Positions 44,186-56,770 are shown, counted from the stretch's first letter. The stretch is 64,000 nt of DNA from Theocolax elegans (GCA_026168455.1 CM047431.1:23811365-23875364), one strand, 5' to 3'. Program-made: numbers and translations. Notes: a model not told the origin generated them from the letters alone.

Positions 44186-44889
44186 AGCTTAATACAAAAT
44201 AGCTGTTTTTTTTCTCGTCCTAAAGATGTGATTTTAGTGTACATGTTTCGTATTCTTGTTCTAAATTGTCGAACCTGTCATAAAAGCCAACTAACTTTCC
44301 TGTTGGTATTTTTTTAATGTGTAAAGTTCCTGTCCTATAGTCATTTCTGAAATATTTAACTCTACTTTCTTTATCTCTTTGACTTTTTCAATTATTTTGC
44401 TTATTTAAGTAACAAAACATAACCTCTTTATTATTTAAACTCTTTCTCTTTTTCTTTGTTGATTAATGTATCTTCTTAATTAATTATAACTCTGTGTGAA
44501 AATGTTTCAGATAATAGATGGAGGACTCGCAGGGGGTAACGTTATGGTATCAATGCCTTTGACCTTGACTTCGACTTTCAAGGTCAAAGTAGTTTCTTTA
44601 AATAGGACCCCCTATTTTTGACCACAAAAATGGAAAAAGTGAAAAATTTTACGTTCAAAAAGGTATAATATTGGGATTTCAAGATCATTTGAAGGTCGAC
44701 CAGCAAATTTTATTTGCCCCATCAAAATATCTCAGAAGTAAAGCATTTCTGATACGTACTCTCGAAACAAAAGTTGTCCAAGCAACGACATCTGTCTAGC
44801 TAAAGAAATTGTGTCGTAACAGATAAATTCCTTTAATACGCTTCCCCGTAAAAATCAACCACCGCAACGTGTCCAGCGATCCTAACAAG
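44186..44889. other. Spacer with a perfect TTTGACCTTG inverted repeat
   Basis: AT-rich sequence. At 44,558-44,588 the words TTTGACCTTG and CAAGGTCAAA form a 10-bp inverted repeat with an 11-base loop. It may be the left subterminal region of the piggyBac relic; no TTAA-flanked terminus was identified. Confidence 0.4.
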
Positions 44890-45759
44890 CCCTCGGTACA
44901 AAAAGAAAGATGTAACAGTAGAAGAATTGCGAATCTTCCTTGCTCTAATTATCAACATAAGCCATGTTCGTAAGTGTAATGTCAAAGATTATTGGAGTAG
45001 GGACCCGTAAGAGATATCTCCAAATTTTACGTTTCTTGAATTTTGAAAATAATAGGGACAATGCATCAACCCACAAGAACCCTCTGATGTAAATTAAATC
45101 TGTAATAGATTTTATAAATCAGAAATTTTCCTCTACTTTGCATCCTGGGAAAAACCTTTGTATTAATGAAAGTTTGATGCTGTGGAAAGGAAGATTGAAG
45201 TTCAAGCAATATTTATCTTTGAAAAGACACAGGCTAGGTAAAAATTTTTGAATTGGTTGATTGTGAGACTGGATTCCTATTACGATTCATTATCTATGCA
45301 TGAGCTGATACAGATTATGAAAAATTTGATTTGAGAATCTTTGGAGATATAGTAGTTGATTTACTAACACCATAGTTCTGCATAGATAATTGGCACTTGT
45401 CTCCTCAACTTGCTAATTTTCTCCATGATAAAGATACTGGTATGTGTGGGACCGTGAAGAAAACCAGAAAAGGAATACCCAAGCTTGTTAGTAAATTGAA
45501 CCGAGATGAAAATGAAGTAGCCCATACCAATTCTTGGTCAGTAATATAGTGGATGGACAAGAAAGAAGTTTACATGATAACAACAGTCCATGAAGTTGGT
45601 TACGCAAGTACAGGGAAGAAACATTGGAGTACTAATAAAGATATTATAAAACCAATATGTATAGTAGACTACAATAAAAATATGGGAGGGATTGACAACA
45701 TAAACAGACAACTTTCATTGGCAGATACGATTAGAAAATCTATTTATCACAACTTTTAA
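44890..45759 (+). pseudogene. piggyBac-like transposase pseudogene
   Basis: Plus-strand blocks in order and in changing frames. First comes KKDVTVEELRIFLALIIN with KDYWSRDP. Next is a segment LHPGKNLCINESLMLWKGRL and KQYLSLKRHRLG (family PGK.lsIDEsm..fkGR..fkQYlp.KP.k.G). Then DNWHLSPQLANFLHDKDT with CGTVKKTRKGIPK. Last is WMDKKEVYMITTVHEVG (WkDkR.V.mLtT.h) with VDYNKNMGGIDNINRQL. In the IDES box the first catalytic Asp is replaced (INES), and the block normally holding the second is frameshifted. Several stops, including TAG just before WMDKK. The C-terminal Cys-rich domain is missing. Dead copy; usual length is ~550-600 residues. Confidence 0.85.
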
Positions 45760-46212
45760 ATAACCGTTAAGTTTTTGGCCTAGATAATATTTCCAATAGC
45801 CAGGGTTTTAATTTTTGCGTAGGAGGGCTGAAAAAGCCTGAGGGTGCAACCCAAAATCGAGCGCGCTGACCCTCTAATTGGTTACTGCAAGGCCCAGAGG
45901 CCGTCCTAATTTTCCAAAGGGAGGACCTTTCTGTCTCTTAATCGGTAATGTTGAAAAATGCATCGTAAGATGGTATTGCATGTACCATTTAAGCTCATCT
46001 TTCAATTTTCATTATAAATTTTAACTTATTTACGTTAAACATGTAATAATGTTATTCTTAAACTTATTAATATTTATCTAATATATAAACTTATATAATG
46101 AAAGAAACATGCATGTTACATGCATATATTTCTTTTTATTACATACATGTAACATTTATGTTTTTACAACTAAAAATTAACTACAAAATATTATAAAATA
46201 TAGTTATTACTG
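45760..46212. other. Spacer, no gene seen
   Basis: A GC-richer stretch at 45,815-45,925 (AGGGCTGAAAAAGCCTGAGGG), then AT-rich DNA with ACATGCATGTTACATGCAT-like words near 46,110-46,155. Unclassified. Confidence 0.35.
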
Positions 46213-46858
46213 AAATAGTACATTACGATACAAGTGCGCAAAATAGGTGATTCCCACACGAGTCGGATTTGCCCCTGGTGGGGGAGTATGGGGCAAAGCC
46301 CACACGGGGGGGGGGGGGGGGGGGGGTTCGGGGGCGGAGCCCTCCCGCCCTTACAAAGAAATATATCTTATTAAAAAAAATAAAATTATTTATAAATGTA
46401 TACCATAAATACATATTTATTGTGATAATTACAATTTAAATAAACGGTGATTTCATATACAATTTATTCAACATAACGTCGAACTATGATTTATCGCGCG
46501 CGAAGGCCAGGTAATGTTTATTTACCTTCTATCTTTTTCTCTTTCTGACCTTTTATGTCTCCTTCCCTTGTAATATGTAAATAAAGATACAAATACGAAA
46601 ATTCGGAGAAAAATAAATATGCATCTCGAAATGCGTTGATCGCGTGTAACAAACTGTTTGAAATGATATTATATATTGTTAAAAAATATATAGCCTATAC
46701 GATACCTATTCTAATATTATTTACCGGACTAGTGTGCAAAATGAAATAATTTACGCACTAGTGCGCAAAATAAAACGTTTTGCGCACTAGTGCGGGAAAG
46801 TACTATTTTGTGCACTCAAACGCGTGCGCAAAATCGAATTTCGCGCACGAAGTTAGGT
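46213..46858 (-). mobile_element. Second hairpin-rich TIR element copy, interrupted
   Basis: 46,213-46,275 matches the inverse of 36,429-36,370 (AAATAGTACATTACGATACA...GATTCCCACACGAGTCGGAT). 46,775-46,858 matches the inverse of 36,050-35,975 (GCGCACTAGTGCGGGAA...GTGCGCAAAATCGAATT). The middle is replaced by unrelated AT-rich DNA and a G-run, so this copy is rearranged. Confidence 0.65.
46306..46326 (+). repeat. Poly(G) run of 21
   Basis: 21 consecutive G within a short GC-rich patch (46,276-46,350), unusual in this AT-rich DNA and able in principle to form a quadruplex. The run length may be a sequencing estimate. Confidence 0.85.
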
Positions 46859-46947
46859 AAAATAATCTAAGTTAATTTCTATAGAAAAATGTAATAACTA
46901 CAAAGAATATAATAGTTTTTCATTATCATTTTTAAATACATGACATA

Positions 46948-46959
46948 TATATATATAAT

Positions 46960-47018
<59 letters not shown>
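46948..47018. repeat. (TA)n microsatellite
   Basis: A nearly pure TA run with a short CACA interruption. Confidence 0.95.
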
Positions 47019-47024
<6 letters not shown>

Positions 47025-47150
47025 ATTTATTTTAACTATTATAAATTCTATTAATTATTAGCAATATTCTTATTAATATTTAAAGTTATTAAACATAATT
47101 ACAACTTTAATATTAAGTATTAAAGTTAACTATAGTTACATTATATATGT

Positions 47151-48091
47151 TGTAACGGTTTTGCTATTTTTAATAACAATAAATAAAATAATAATAATTC
47201 AGAACCGTTAAAATAATAGTCTCATTTACACGATCGGCCGCTCAGTAATAATACGACTATAATAAGCCGTATAGGCGGAGGCGGCGGTAATCTTTACTTA
47301 GCGAAACGCGAGAAAAAGGAGTAAACAACTAAATAAGCAACAATGCAATATTTAATTAATAATTAAAATAAATGTATTCAGAAAAAAGTAATACAGGCGC
47401 GTCGCAGCGCGCGAAACGCAGGTCGATGTATACGCAAGGAATAAAGAGAGAAAGAGAGAGAGAGACTACAAGACTGGCACTTACAGTGCGTGAGCCGCGA
47501 TCGATGAATAAACCACCAGGCGAAGTCTGCGTAGTCGCTACCCTTTAGCTTCCTGGGCTGCGTCGTCGCCAAACAAACTAATGTAACTCCACTGGATCAC
47601 CAGCACAGCACCAGGATCACAAGCACGGGGCGATCAAAATATGGAGAGAACAAATCACAAGGTTTCTCACGACAGTTGAAATTAATCGCACGGTTGAATT
47701 TTAATCTCTCGGCGGTTGAGATTAGTCTCTCGACGGTTGAGTTTAGTCTCTCGGCGGTTGAGATTAGTCTCTCGACGGTTGAGTTTAGTCTCTCGGCGGT
47801 TGAGATTAGTCTCTCGACGGTTGAGTTTAGTCTCTCGGCGGTTGAGATTAGTCTCTCGACGGTTGAGTTTAGTCTCTCGGCGGTTGAGATTAGTCTAAGT
47901 GCTCTCGCACTTACGAACCGAAAACTCTCTCTCTCTTTCCCTACTTTTACCTTTACGAAGGTCCGCGAAAATCGCCGAAAATCGTCGAACGTCGACCTGT
48001 AACATCTGTAAAGATTAATACACAGGCTAGATAGAGAGAGAGAATGTAACGAGCAATGTAATATAATCAAATATTACATTGATTCGTTACA
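47151..48091. mobile_element. Solo LTR, gypsy-like, with ATGT target duplication
   Basis: 941 bp from TGTAACGG to CGTTACA. ATGT lies immediately outside both ends (47,147-47,150 and 48,092-48,095). GC-richer than its surroundings; no primer-binding site or internal region adjoins. The end words match the LTRs at 413 and 2553. A minisatellite occupies about a fifth of its length. Confidence 0.85.
47690..47897. repeat. 42-bp minisatellite inside the solo LTR
   Basis: Five to six copies of a 42-bp dimer, GTTGAGATTAGTCTCTCGAC alternating with GTTGAGTTTAGTCTCTCGGC (21-bp half-units). Both lengths are multiples of three, so frames on both strands stay open as an artefact. Confidence 0.95.
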
Positions 48092-48351
48092 ATGTATACA
48101 TATTTATAATCATTATATCTCTATCAAACAACATCATATTATTTGTTTTAATAATAACTAATTTGAAAAGTTATGAATGATTTTTAAAACATAATTCAAA
48201 AATTATTTTATTAAAAAGAACATATAATAGTTATTTAAAACAATTATAAATATAATAAGTAATTTAACGTAAAAAGTTGAACCAAATTTCAATAAAATCA
48301 GTTAAATGTGCATACAATATATGCTTAAATTCATATATATATATATATATA

Positions 48352-49990
48352 TGGGTGGTTCTCTGTGACATCGAAGATGAAAAAAATAAATATTGCTATA
48401 ACTGTGGGAATATGTTTTAGAGGTATCCAGTAGTTCTCCTGAATTTTTTCAGATTTTTTCTGGGCCATTATTTTAAGTTACAGAGAGTCAAAGTTGACAT
48501 TTTAGCACTTTTTTGCATTATATGCCCATTTTCATGAATTTTTAGCTCCCAGGGGATGCATTTTTCACTAAAAACGTAAGTATGACTTTTTTTGTAAAAT
48601 TTTCCGAACTTTTCATTAAAAATACTTTTAAAGACATAAATGTATGCTGTCACACTCTTGTAAGCCATTGAAACCTTAAATAGTGAAAATCAGCAATTCT
48701 GCTCCGGACTCTGGTAACCTAATAGTGTCTAAAAGATGTCTTTTTATAGTCAGAAACTGCCTAAAAATTTGCAGAGTGGGTCTAAATCATTATGATCACT
48801 TATGGACAAAATATCCGGAAAAAGTGCCCGAAATATTAATAGAAATGTATATTTGTTGCCTTATAACGATGAATCTAGTAGCATGATCATTGCAAAAAAA
48901 TTTATGCACTTACCTTGGAATGGTAGAAAAGTATCTCCACTTGTTTCAGTATCCATCTAATCCCCAGTAAGCTGCTAAAAATACAAATATTATTATAAAA
49001 TTATAAAAAATTATTTTTTAAACATTTATAATGCTGGATTTTTAGTTTTACATCCCTTTCAAGAATTATAATACTAATCTGAAGGATTACTATAAAAGTA
49101 TCAACATTATTATTATTATTATTTAGCAATACATTGTTGAGATTTCACAAACTTGTCACTGTCACGTTATCATATTATTCATTATAATTATATATCCGAT
49201 TTATTTATATATCTTTTGTATTAAATACGTATATTCAGTTATTGTAATAATGATGTTTATATATTTATAGTAATCCTTCAGATTAGTATTATAATTCTTG
49301 TAAGGGATGAAAAACTAAAAATTCAGCATTATAAATGTTTAAAAATTAATTTTTTTTTTGTATAATAATATTTGTATTTTTAGCAGCTTACAGGGGATTA
49401 GATGGATACTGAAACAAGTGAAGATACTTTTCTACCACTCCAAGGTAAGTGCACAAATTTTTTTGCAATGATCATGCTAATAGATTCATCGTTATAAGGC
49501 AACAATTATACATTTCTATTAATATTTCCGGCACTTTTCCCGGATATGTTGACCATAAGTGATCTTAATGATTTAGACCCACTCTGGAAATTTTTAGGCA
49601 GTTTCTGACTATAAAAAGACATCTTTTAGACAGTATTAGGTTATCAGAGTCCGGAGCAGAATTGCTGATTTTCACTATTTAAGGTTTAAATGGCTTACAA
49701 GAGTATGACAGCATACATTTATGTCTTTAAAAGTATTTTTAATCAAAAGTTCGGAAAATTTTACAAAAAAAGTCATACTTACGTTTTTAGTGAAAAATGC
49801 ATCCCCTGGGAGCTAAAAATTCATGAAAATGGGCATATAATGCAAAAAAGTGCTAAAATGTCAACTTTGACATTATTTTAAGTTACAGAGAGTCAAAGTT
49901 GACATTTTAGCACTTTTTTGCATTATATGCCCATTTTCATGAATTTTTAGCTCCCAGGGGATGCATTTTTCACTAAAAATATATATATAT
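48352..49990. repeat. Inner palindrome, centre ~49,170
   Basis: About 48,480-49,140 is mirrored by 49,200-49,872: GGCTTACAAGAG words at 48,655 and 49,690, CTCCGGACTCTG near 48,703 inverse at 49,645, exon-like segments inverse at 48,914 and 49,402. Differences are a few percent, more than between the outer arms, so this palindrome is the older one. The repeated module begins GGGTGGTTCTCTGTGACATC at 48,352 and again at 49,990. Confidence 0.8.
49402..49444 (+). CDS. Candidate first coding exon (MDTETSEDTFLPLQ)
   Basis: A TATTTTTAG acceptor at 49,383 precedes a 61-bp exon with ATG at 49,402 and a perfect CCAAG/GTAAGTGC donor at 49,444. Four copies exist through the palindromes (48,914-48,956 minus, 55,823-55,865 minus, 56,307-56,349 plus), all keeping ATG, frame and both splice sites while a few residues differ. 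It could be the 5' exon of a transposon gene. I do not recognise it. Confidence 0.3.
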
Positions 49991-50524
49991 GGGTGGTTCT
50001 CTGTGACATCGAAGATGAAAAAAATAAATATTGCTATAACTGTGGGAATATGTTTTAGAAGTATCCAGTAGTTATCCTGAATTTTTTCAGATTTTTTCTG
50101 GGCCATTATTTTAAGTTACAGAGAGTCAAAGTTGACATTTTAGCACTTTTTTGCATTATATGCCCATTTTCATGAATTTTTAGCTCCCAGGGGATGCATT
50201 TTTCACTAAAAACATAAGTATGACTTTTTTTGTAAAATTTTCCGAACTTTTCATTAAAAATACTGTAAAAGACATAAATGTATGCTGTCACACTCTTGTA
50301 AGCCAAATAAAATTTTAAGTTCTATATTATATTAAGCTGCTTCCATCAAAAACCTTTCTCCCTTTCTGTGACGTCAATCTATTTGTATGACGTAATTGTC
50401 GAAGTGACGATATTTTTTGATAAATAGATGTATCACATGTGTTTTGACGCACTGTTGGGGGCTAATGTTTTTAGTTGCTTTTTTAAAAGGGGTAAAATTT
50501 GAAGGGGGAAGGGGTGGTGCTATG

Positions 50525-50810
50525 GGGTGTACCCTGACCACCTAGACATCGTCTTCAGGAAGTGACATTTTTTTTGGCATATTCAGGCAGGGTGGCACAC
50601 TACTTACCAGTAGACGATGTCCAGATGACCCTGAGCTCACCCTGACCACCTGGACATCGTCTTCAGGAAGTGACAATTTTTTTTGCATATTCAAGCAGGG
50701 TGGCACACTACTTACCAGTAGACGATGTCCAGATGACCTGGAGGTCACCCTGACCACCTGGACATCGTCTTCAGGAAGTGACAATTTTTTTACATATTCA
50801 AGCAGGTTGG
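50525..50810 (-). repeat. 108-bp hairpin repeat array 1 (~2.5 copies, minus orientation)
   Basis: The unit contains GACGATGTCCAG and, ~26 bases later, the exact inverse CTGGACATCGTC, plus GGTAAGTAGTGTGCCACCCT and TTGTCACTTCCTGAA. Here the units run on the minus strand. Confidence 0.9.
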
Positions 50811-51065
50811 CAATTCAGAAACTTTTAAAGGACGATTTCATTTCTAAAATCTCGGTAGTCTAAAGGTTAAAATGTAAAGTTTCCAAACCGAAAATATAAA
50901 AATGTGATTTGTGTTAATAGTACTTTGAGTAATAAATACCAAATACACTATAATTTTTTTCCTTGAATGAGAATAGAGTACAATCTTGTTTCCAAAACTT
51001 TCTTTTCTAAAAAAATGCAAGGTTAAGAAAATACTCATTAGGTATAAAGGAATAGATACATTCCG

Positions 51066-51130
51066 ACCCAGACAGCACTTCATATTGCAGCGATATTGTT
51101 GGAATAATGTCATATTGCTACAATATTGTC
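51066..51130 (+). repeat. TIR-like start with subterminal CAATATNGC motifs
   Basis: CCCAGACAGCACTTCATATT is followed by TTGCAGCGATATTG and CATATTGCTACAATATTG. The layout (..AGCAC then TTGCAGC.A..TTG palindromes) resembles the end of the 13.9-kb element (..AGCACACAACGTTGCAGCAACGTTG). The inverse copy ends near 54,214, and a third copy is at ~57,960. It may be the end of a related transposon. Confidence 0.4.
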
Positions 51131-52124
51131 AACATACATTGTCTGATTTTAGTATTTCATTAATTAATGAACGCATTAATGAGGATAATAATTTAAGCTA
51201 AAGAATTGTTGTATTGTCTTATGTTTTGACGAAAATTCGTACTATATTTCGAATTACCTATAACCAAATTTTTTAATTCTTTTGGATATGTGGGTGAAAA
51301 TCATCTAACGCGCACAATTGTGTAATAGCGAAATATATCCCATTATATCATATATAAAATTACGAATAATATATTCTAAGTACAATATATGTAATTTAAT
51401 GTAAGTCAGCCATGAAACGTGATAAAAGTTGATTTGATTGCCACGTTTAAGTTGCTTAAAGTTTGAAATATAACGTCCCCTGGCTGTAAGAAGGCCATAA
51501 TCGCATATTAACTGGTGCGATTATAGGCGTATTTCTTTATTTCAAAAACGGGTTCAAAACTTAATTGTTCATTTTGATAACCACAATTAAAATCAAGTTG
51601 AAAATCTGAACATTTACTGATTTTTGAAGTGCACTGAACTTGCTGAACTTTGTAACAAACTTGTTATTAATAATAGCTGTGTTATGATTAATGTCTTTAA
51701 AATTAATTGTAAACATGAAACATTTTTCTGACCAGGTGAAATTGTTAACTTTTGGTTTACTTTAGAGGTAAAAATTTTATTTTTAATATTTCATGATGTT
51801 AAGCAAAAAATACGGGCATGTTTTTGTGGTAATTCAGCGGTTACCCTTTTTAATGTAATTCCTCTGGTAGAGTATAATTGGAAAACTAATAAAATTTTTA
51901 AAACCAATTCATAGAGTAAATTTCAGATAAAGTAACTGCATAAAAACAGTATTATTCCGATGTGGAATTTTTGAATGTTAACGTAATAAAATTTAAAAAA
52001 CAATCTATGTAATCTTCCCTGGCATGTAACATCCCCTGTCCAAATTTCTTTTATAACAAATAATCGATGCTGATCATTACATGCTTTACTGTTTTGACTA
52101 AAAATAAACATTATTTCTTAACAA

Positions 52125-52313
52125 TTGTTTTCTCCATTCAAAGGAACTATGCGAGTCCATCAATGGAAATGGAGTAGACGTGAGCCCCAAAAAATTAATT
52201 TTAATGAAGTAAGTTGTTACGAATGTAATTTGAATAGACAATGTGAACATTATCAATTAGGGTCGATCTCGTACGAAAATAAAACTCAGAAAAAGAGTAA
52301 AATTGTTATTTAA
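52125..52313 (+). CDS. Unrecognised small ORF / exon region, copy 1 of 3
   Basis: A 62-residue frame holds KINFNEVSCYECNLNRQCEH, a compact Cys/His pattern (C-x2-C-x5-C-x-H). In another frame an exon 52,144-52,208 lies between a TTCAAAG acceptor and an AA/GTAAGT donor and reads ELCESINGNGVDVSPKKLIL, which looks at least as protein-like. The mirror copy is 52,967-53,155 (minus) and a third is 59,014-59,202. I cannot say which frame, if either, is used. Confidence 0.3.
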   Translation: MFSPFKGTMRVHQWKWSRREPQKINFNEVSCYECNLNRQCEHYQLGSISYENKTQKKSKIVI

Positions 52314-52436
52314 GATAAAAGAAGTCACTACTAAAAGAAATAATAAAAATATATAATTTATATTACAAATATAAAAATTATGTTAAATTGATTATAAGGA
52401 AACATTTCATATATTTTATAAATGGAAGAAAAAAAA

Positions 52437-52856
52437 TTGTCACTTCCTGAAGACGATGTCCAGGTGGTCAGGGTGACCTCCGGGTCATCTGGACATCGTC
52501 TACTGGTAAGTAGTGTGCCACCCTGCTTGAACATGCAAAAAAAAATTGTCACTTCCTGAAGACGATGTCCAGGTAATCAGGGTGACCTCCGGGTCATCTG
52601 GACATCGTCTAGTGGTAAGTAGTGTGCCACCCTGCTTGACTATGCAAAAAAAATTGTCACTCCTGAAGACGATGTCCAGGTGGTCAGGGTGACCTCCGGG
52701 TCATCTGGACATCGTCGAAGTGGTAAGTAGTGTGCCACCTCTGCCTTGGAATATGCAAAAGAAATTGTCACTTCCTGAAGCACGATGTCCAGGATGACCC
52801 GGAGGTCACCCTGACCACCTGGACATCGTCTTCAGGAAGTGACAATTTTTTTTCTT
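52437..52856. repeat. 108-bp hairpin repeat array 2, at the palindrome centre
   Basis: Three forward units, then at about 52,785-52,800 the array flips to one inverse unit. The flip lies exactly in the GATGTCCAG/CTGGACATC stem. The last forward unit is unusually error-rich (extra C and G bases near 52,670-52,790), as in low-quality consensus. Confidence 0.85.
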
Positions 52857-54487
52857 CCATTTATAAAATATATGAAATGTTTCCTTATAATCAATTTAAC
52901 ATAATTTTTATATTTGTAATATAAATTATATATTTATTATTTCTTTTAGTAGTGACTTCTTTTATCTTAAATAACAATTTTACTCTTTTTCTGAGTTTTA
53001 TTTTCGTACGAGATCGACCCTAATTGATAATGTTCACATTGTCTATTCAAATTACATTCGTAACAACTTACTTCATTAAAATTAATTTTTTGGGGCTCAC
53101 GTCTACTCCATTTCCATTGATGGACTCGCATAGTTCCTTTGAATGGAGAAAACAATTGTTAAGAAATAATGTTTATTTTTAGTCAAAACAGTAAAGCATG
53201 TAATGATCAGCATCGATTATTTGTTATAAAAGAAATTTGGACAGGGGATGTTACATGCCAGGGAAGATTACATAGATTGTTTTTTAAATTTTATTACGTT
53301 AACATTCAAAATTCCACATCGGAATAATACTGTTTTTATGCAGTTACTTTATCTGAAATTTACTCTATGAATTGGTTTTAAAAATTTATTAGTTTTCCAA
53401 TTATACTCTACCAGAGGAATTACATTAAAAAGGTAACCGCTGAATTACCACAAAAACATGCCCGTATTTTTTGCTTAACATCATGAAATATTAAAAATAA
53501 AATTTTTACCTCTAAAGTAAACCAAAAGTTAACAATTTCACCTGGTCAGAAAAATGTTTCATGTTTACAATTAATTTTAAAGACATTAATCATAACACAG
53601 CTATTATTAATAACAAGTTTGTTACAAAGTTCAGCAAGTTCAGTGCACTTCAAAAATCAGTAAATGTTCAGATTTTCAACTTGATTTTAATTGTGGTTAT
53701 CAAAATGAACAATTAAGTTTTGAACCCGTTTTTGAAATAAAGAAATACGCCTATAATCGCACCAGTTAATATGCGATTATGGCCTTCTTACAGCCAGGGG
53801 ACGTTATATTTCAAACTTTAAGCAACTTAAACGTGGCAATCAAATCAACTTTTATCACGTTTCATGGCTGACTTACATTAAATTACATATATTGTACTTA
53901 GAATATATTATTCGTAATTTTATATATAATGGGATATATTTCGCTATTACACAATTGTGCGCGTTAGATGATTTTCACCCACATATCCAAAAGAATTAAA
54001 AAATTTGGTTATAGGTAATTCGAAATATAGTACGAATTTTCGTCAAAACATAAGACAATACAACAATTCTTTAGCTTAAATTATTATCCTCATTAATGCG
54101 TTCATTAATTAATGAAATACTAAAATCAGACAATGTATGTTGACAATATTGTAGCAATATGACATTATTCCAACAATATCGCTGCAATATGAAGTGCTGT
54201 CTGGGTCGGAATGTATCTATTCCTTTATACCTAATGAGTATTTTCTTAACCTTGCATTTTTTTAGAAAAGAAAGTTTTGGAAACAAGATTGTACTCTATT
54301 CTCATTCAAGGAAAAAAATTATAGTGTATTTGGTATTTATTACTCAAAGTACTATTAACACAAATCACATTTTTATATTTTCGGTTTGGAAACTTTACAT
54401 TTTAACCTTTAGACTACCGAGATTTTAGAAATGAAATCGTCCTTTAAAAGTTTCTGAATTGCCAACCTGCTTGAATATGTAAAAAAA

Positions 54488-54748
54488 TTGTCACTTCCTG
54501 AAGACGATGTCCAGGTGGTCAGGGTGACCTCCGGGTCATCTGGACATCGTCTACTGGTAAGTAGTGTGCCACCCTGCTTGAATATGCAAAAAAAATTGTC
54601 ACTTCCTGAAGACGATGTCCAGGTGGTCAGGGTGACCTCCGGGTCATCTGGACATCGTCTACTGGTAAGTAGTGTGCCACCCTGCTTGAATATGCAAAAA
54701 AATTGTCACTTCCTGAAGACGATGTCCAGGTGGTCAGGGTACACCCCA
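54488..54748 (+). repeat. 108-bp hairpin repeat array 3 (~2.5 copies)
   Basis: Mirror of array 1 (50,525-50,810), forward orientation, followed by the TACACCCCATACCACCACCC boundary sequence. Confidence 0.9.
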
Positions 54749-56770
54749 TACCACCACCCCTTCCCCCTTCAAATTATACCCCTTTTAAAAAAACAACTAA
54801 AAACATTAACCCCTAATAGTGCGTCAAAAAACATGTGATACATCTGTTTATCAAAAAATATCGTCACATCGACAATTACGTCACACAAATAGATTGACGT
54901 CACAGAAAGGGAGAAAGGTTTTTGATGGAAGCAGCTTAATATAATATAGAACTTAAAATTTTATTTGGCTTACAAGAGTGTGACAGCATACATTTATGTC
55001 TTTTACAGTATTTTTAATGAAAAGTTCGGAAAATTTTACAAAAAAAGTCATACTTATGTTTTTAGTGAAAAATGCATCCCCTGGGAGCTAAAAATTCATG
55101 AAAATGGGCATATAATGCAAAAAAGTGCTAAAATGTCAACTTTGACTCTCTGTAACTTAAAATAATGGCCCAGAAAAAATCTGAAAAAATTCAGGATAAC
55201 TACTGGATACTTCTAAAACATATTCCCACAGTTATAGCAATATTTATTTTTTTCATCTTCGATGTCACAGAGAACCACCCATATATATATTTTAGTGAAA
55301 AATGCATCCCCTGGGAGCTAAAAATTCATGAAAATGGGCATATAATGCAAAAAAGTGCTAAAATGTCAACTTTGACTCTCTGTAACTTAAAATAATGTCA
55401 AAGTTGACATTTTAGCACTTTTTTGCATTATATGCCCATTTTCATGAATTTTTAGCTCCCAGGGGATGCATTTTTCACTAAAAACGTAAGTATGACTTTT
55501 TTTGTAAAATTTTCCGAACTTTTGATTAAAATACTTTTAAAGACATAAATGTATGCTGTCATACTCTTGTAAGCCATTTAAACCTTAAATAGTGAAAATC
55601 AGCAATTCTGCTCCGGACTCTGATAACCTAATACTGTCTAAAAGATGTCTTTTTATAGTCAGAAACTGCCTAAAAATTTCCAGAGTGGGTCTAAATCATT
55701 AAGATCACTTATGGTCAACATATCCGGGAAAAGTGCCGGAAATATTAATAGAAATGTATAATTGTTGCCTTATAACGATGAATCTATTAGCATGATCATT
55801 GCAAAAAAATTTGTGCACTTACCTTGGAGTGGTAGAAAAGTATCTTCACTTGTTTCAGTATCCATCTAATCCCCTGTAAGCTGCTAAAAATACAAATATT
55901 ATTATACAAAAAAAAAATTAATTTTTAAACATTTATAATGCTGAATTTTTAGTTTTTCATCCCTTACAAGAATTATAATACTAATCTGAAGGATTACTAT
56001 AAATATATAAACATCATTATTACAATAACTGAATATACGTATTTAATACAAAAGATATATAAATAAATCGGATATATATTATAATGATAATATGATAACG
56101 TGACAGTGACAAGTTTGTGAAATCTCAACAATGTATTGCTAAATAAATAATAATAATGTTGATACTTTTATAGTAATCCTTCAGATTAGTATTATAATTC
56201 TTGAAAGGGATGTAAAACTAAAAATCCAGCATTATAAATGTTTAAAAAATAATTTTTTATAATTTTATAATAATATTTGTATTTTTAGCAGCTTACTGGG
56301 GATTAGATGGATACTGAAACAAGTGGAGATACTTTTCTACCATTCCAAGGTAAGTGCATAAATTTTTTTGCAATGATCATGCTACTAGATTCATCGTTAT
56401 AAGGCAACAAATATACATTTCTATTAATATTTCGGGCACTTTTTCCGGATATTTTGTCCATAAGTGATCATAATGATTTAGACCCACTCTGCAAATTTTT
56501 AGGCAGTTTCTGACTATAAAAAGACATCTTTTAGACACTATTAGGTTACCAGAGTCCGGAGCAGAATTGCTGATTTTCACTATTTAAGGTTTCAATGGCT
56601 TACAAGAGTGTGACAGCATACATTTATGTCTTTAAAAGTATTTTTAATGAAAAGTTCGGAAAATTTTACAAAAAAAGTCATACTTACGTTTTTAGTGAAA
56701 AATGCATCCCCTGGGAGCTAAAAATTCATGAAAATGGGCATATAATGCAAAAAAGTGCTAAAATGTCAAC

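Noticed and set aside
47676..48070. Proteins encoded across the 42-bp minisatellite on both strands
   Set aside because: Period is a multiple of three and the array lies inside an LTR; the repeats ST(V/A)E(R/F) arise from the DNA repeat.
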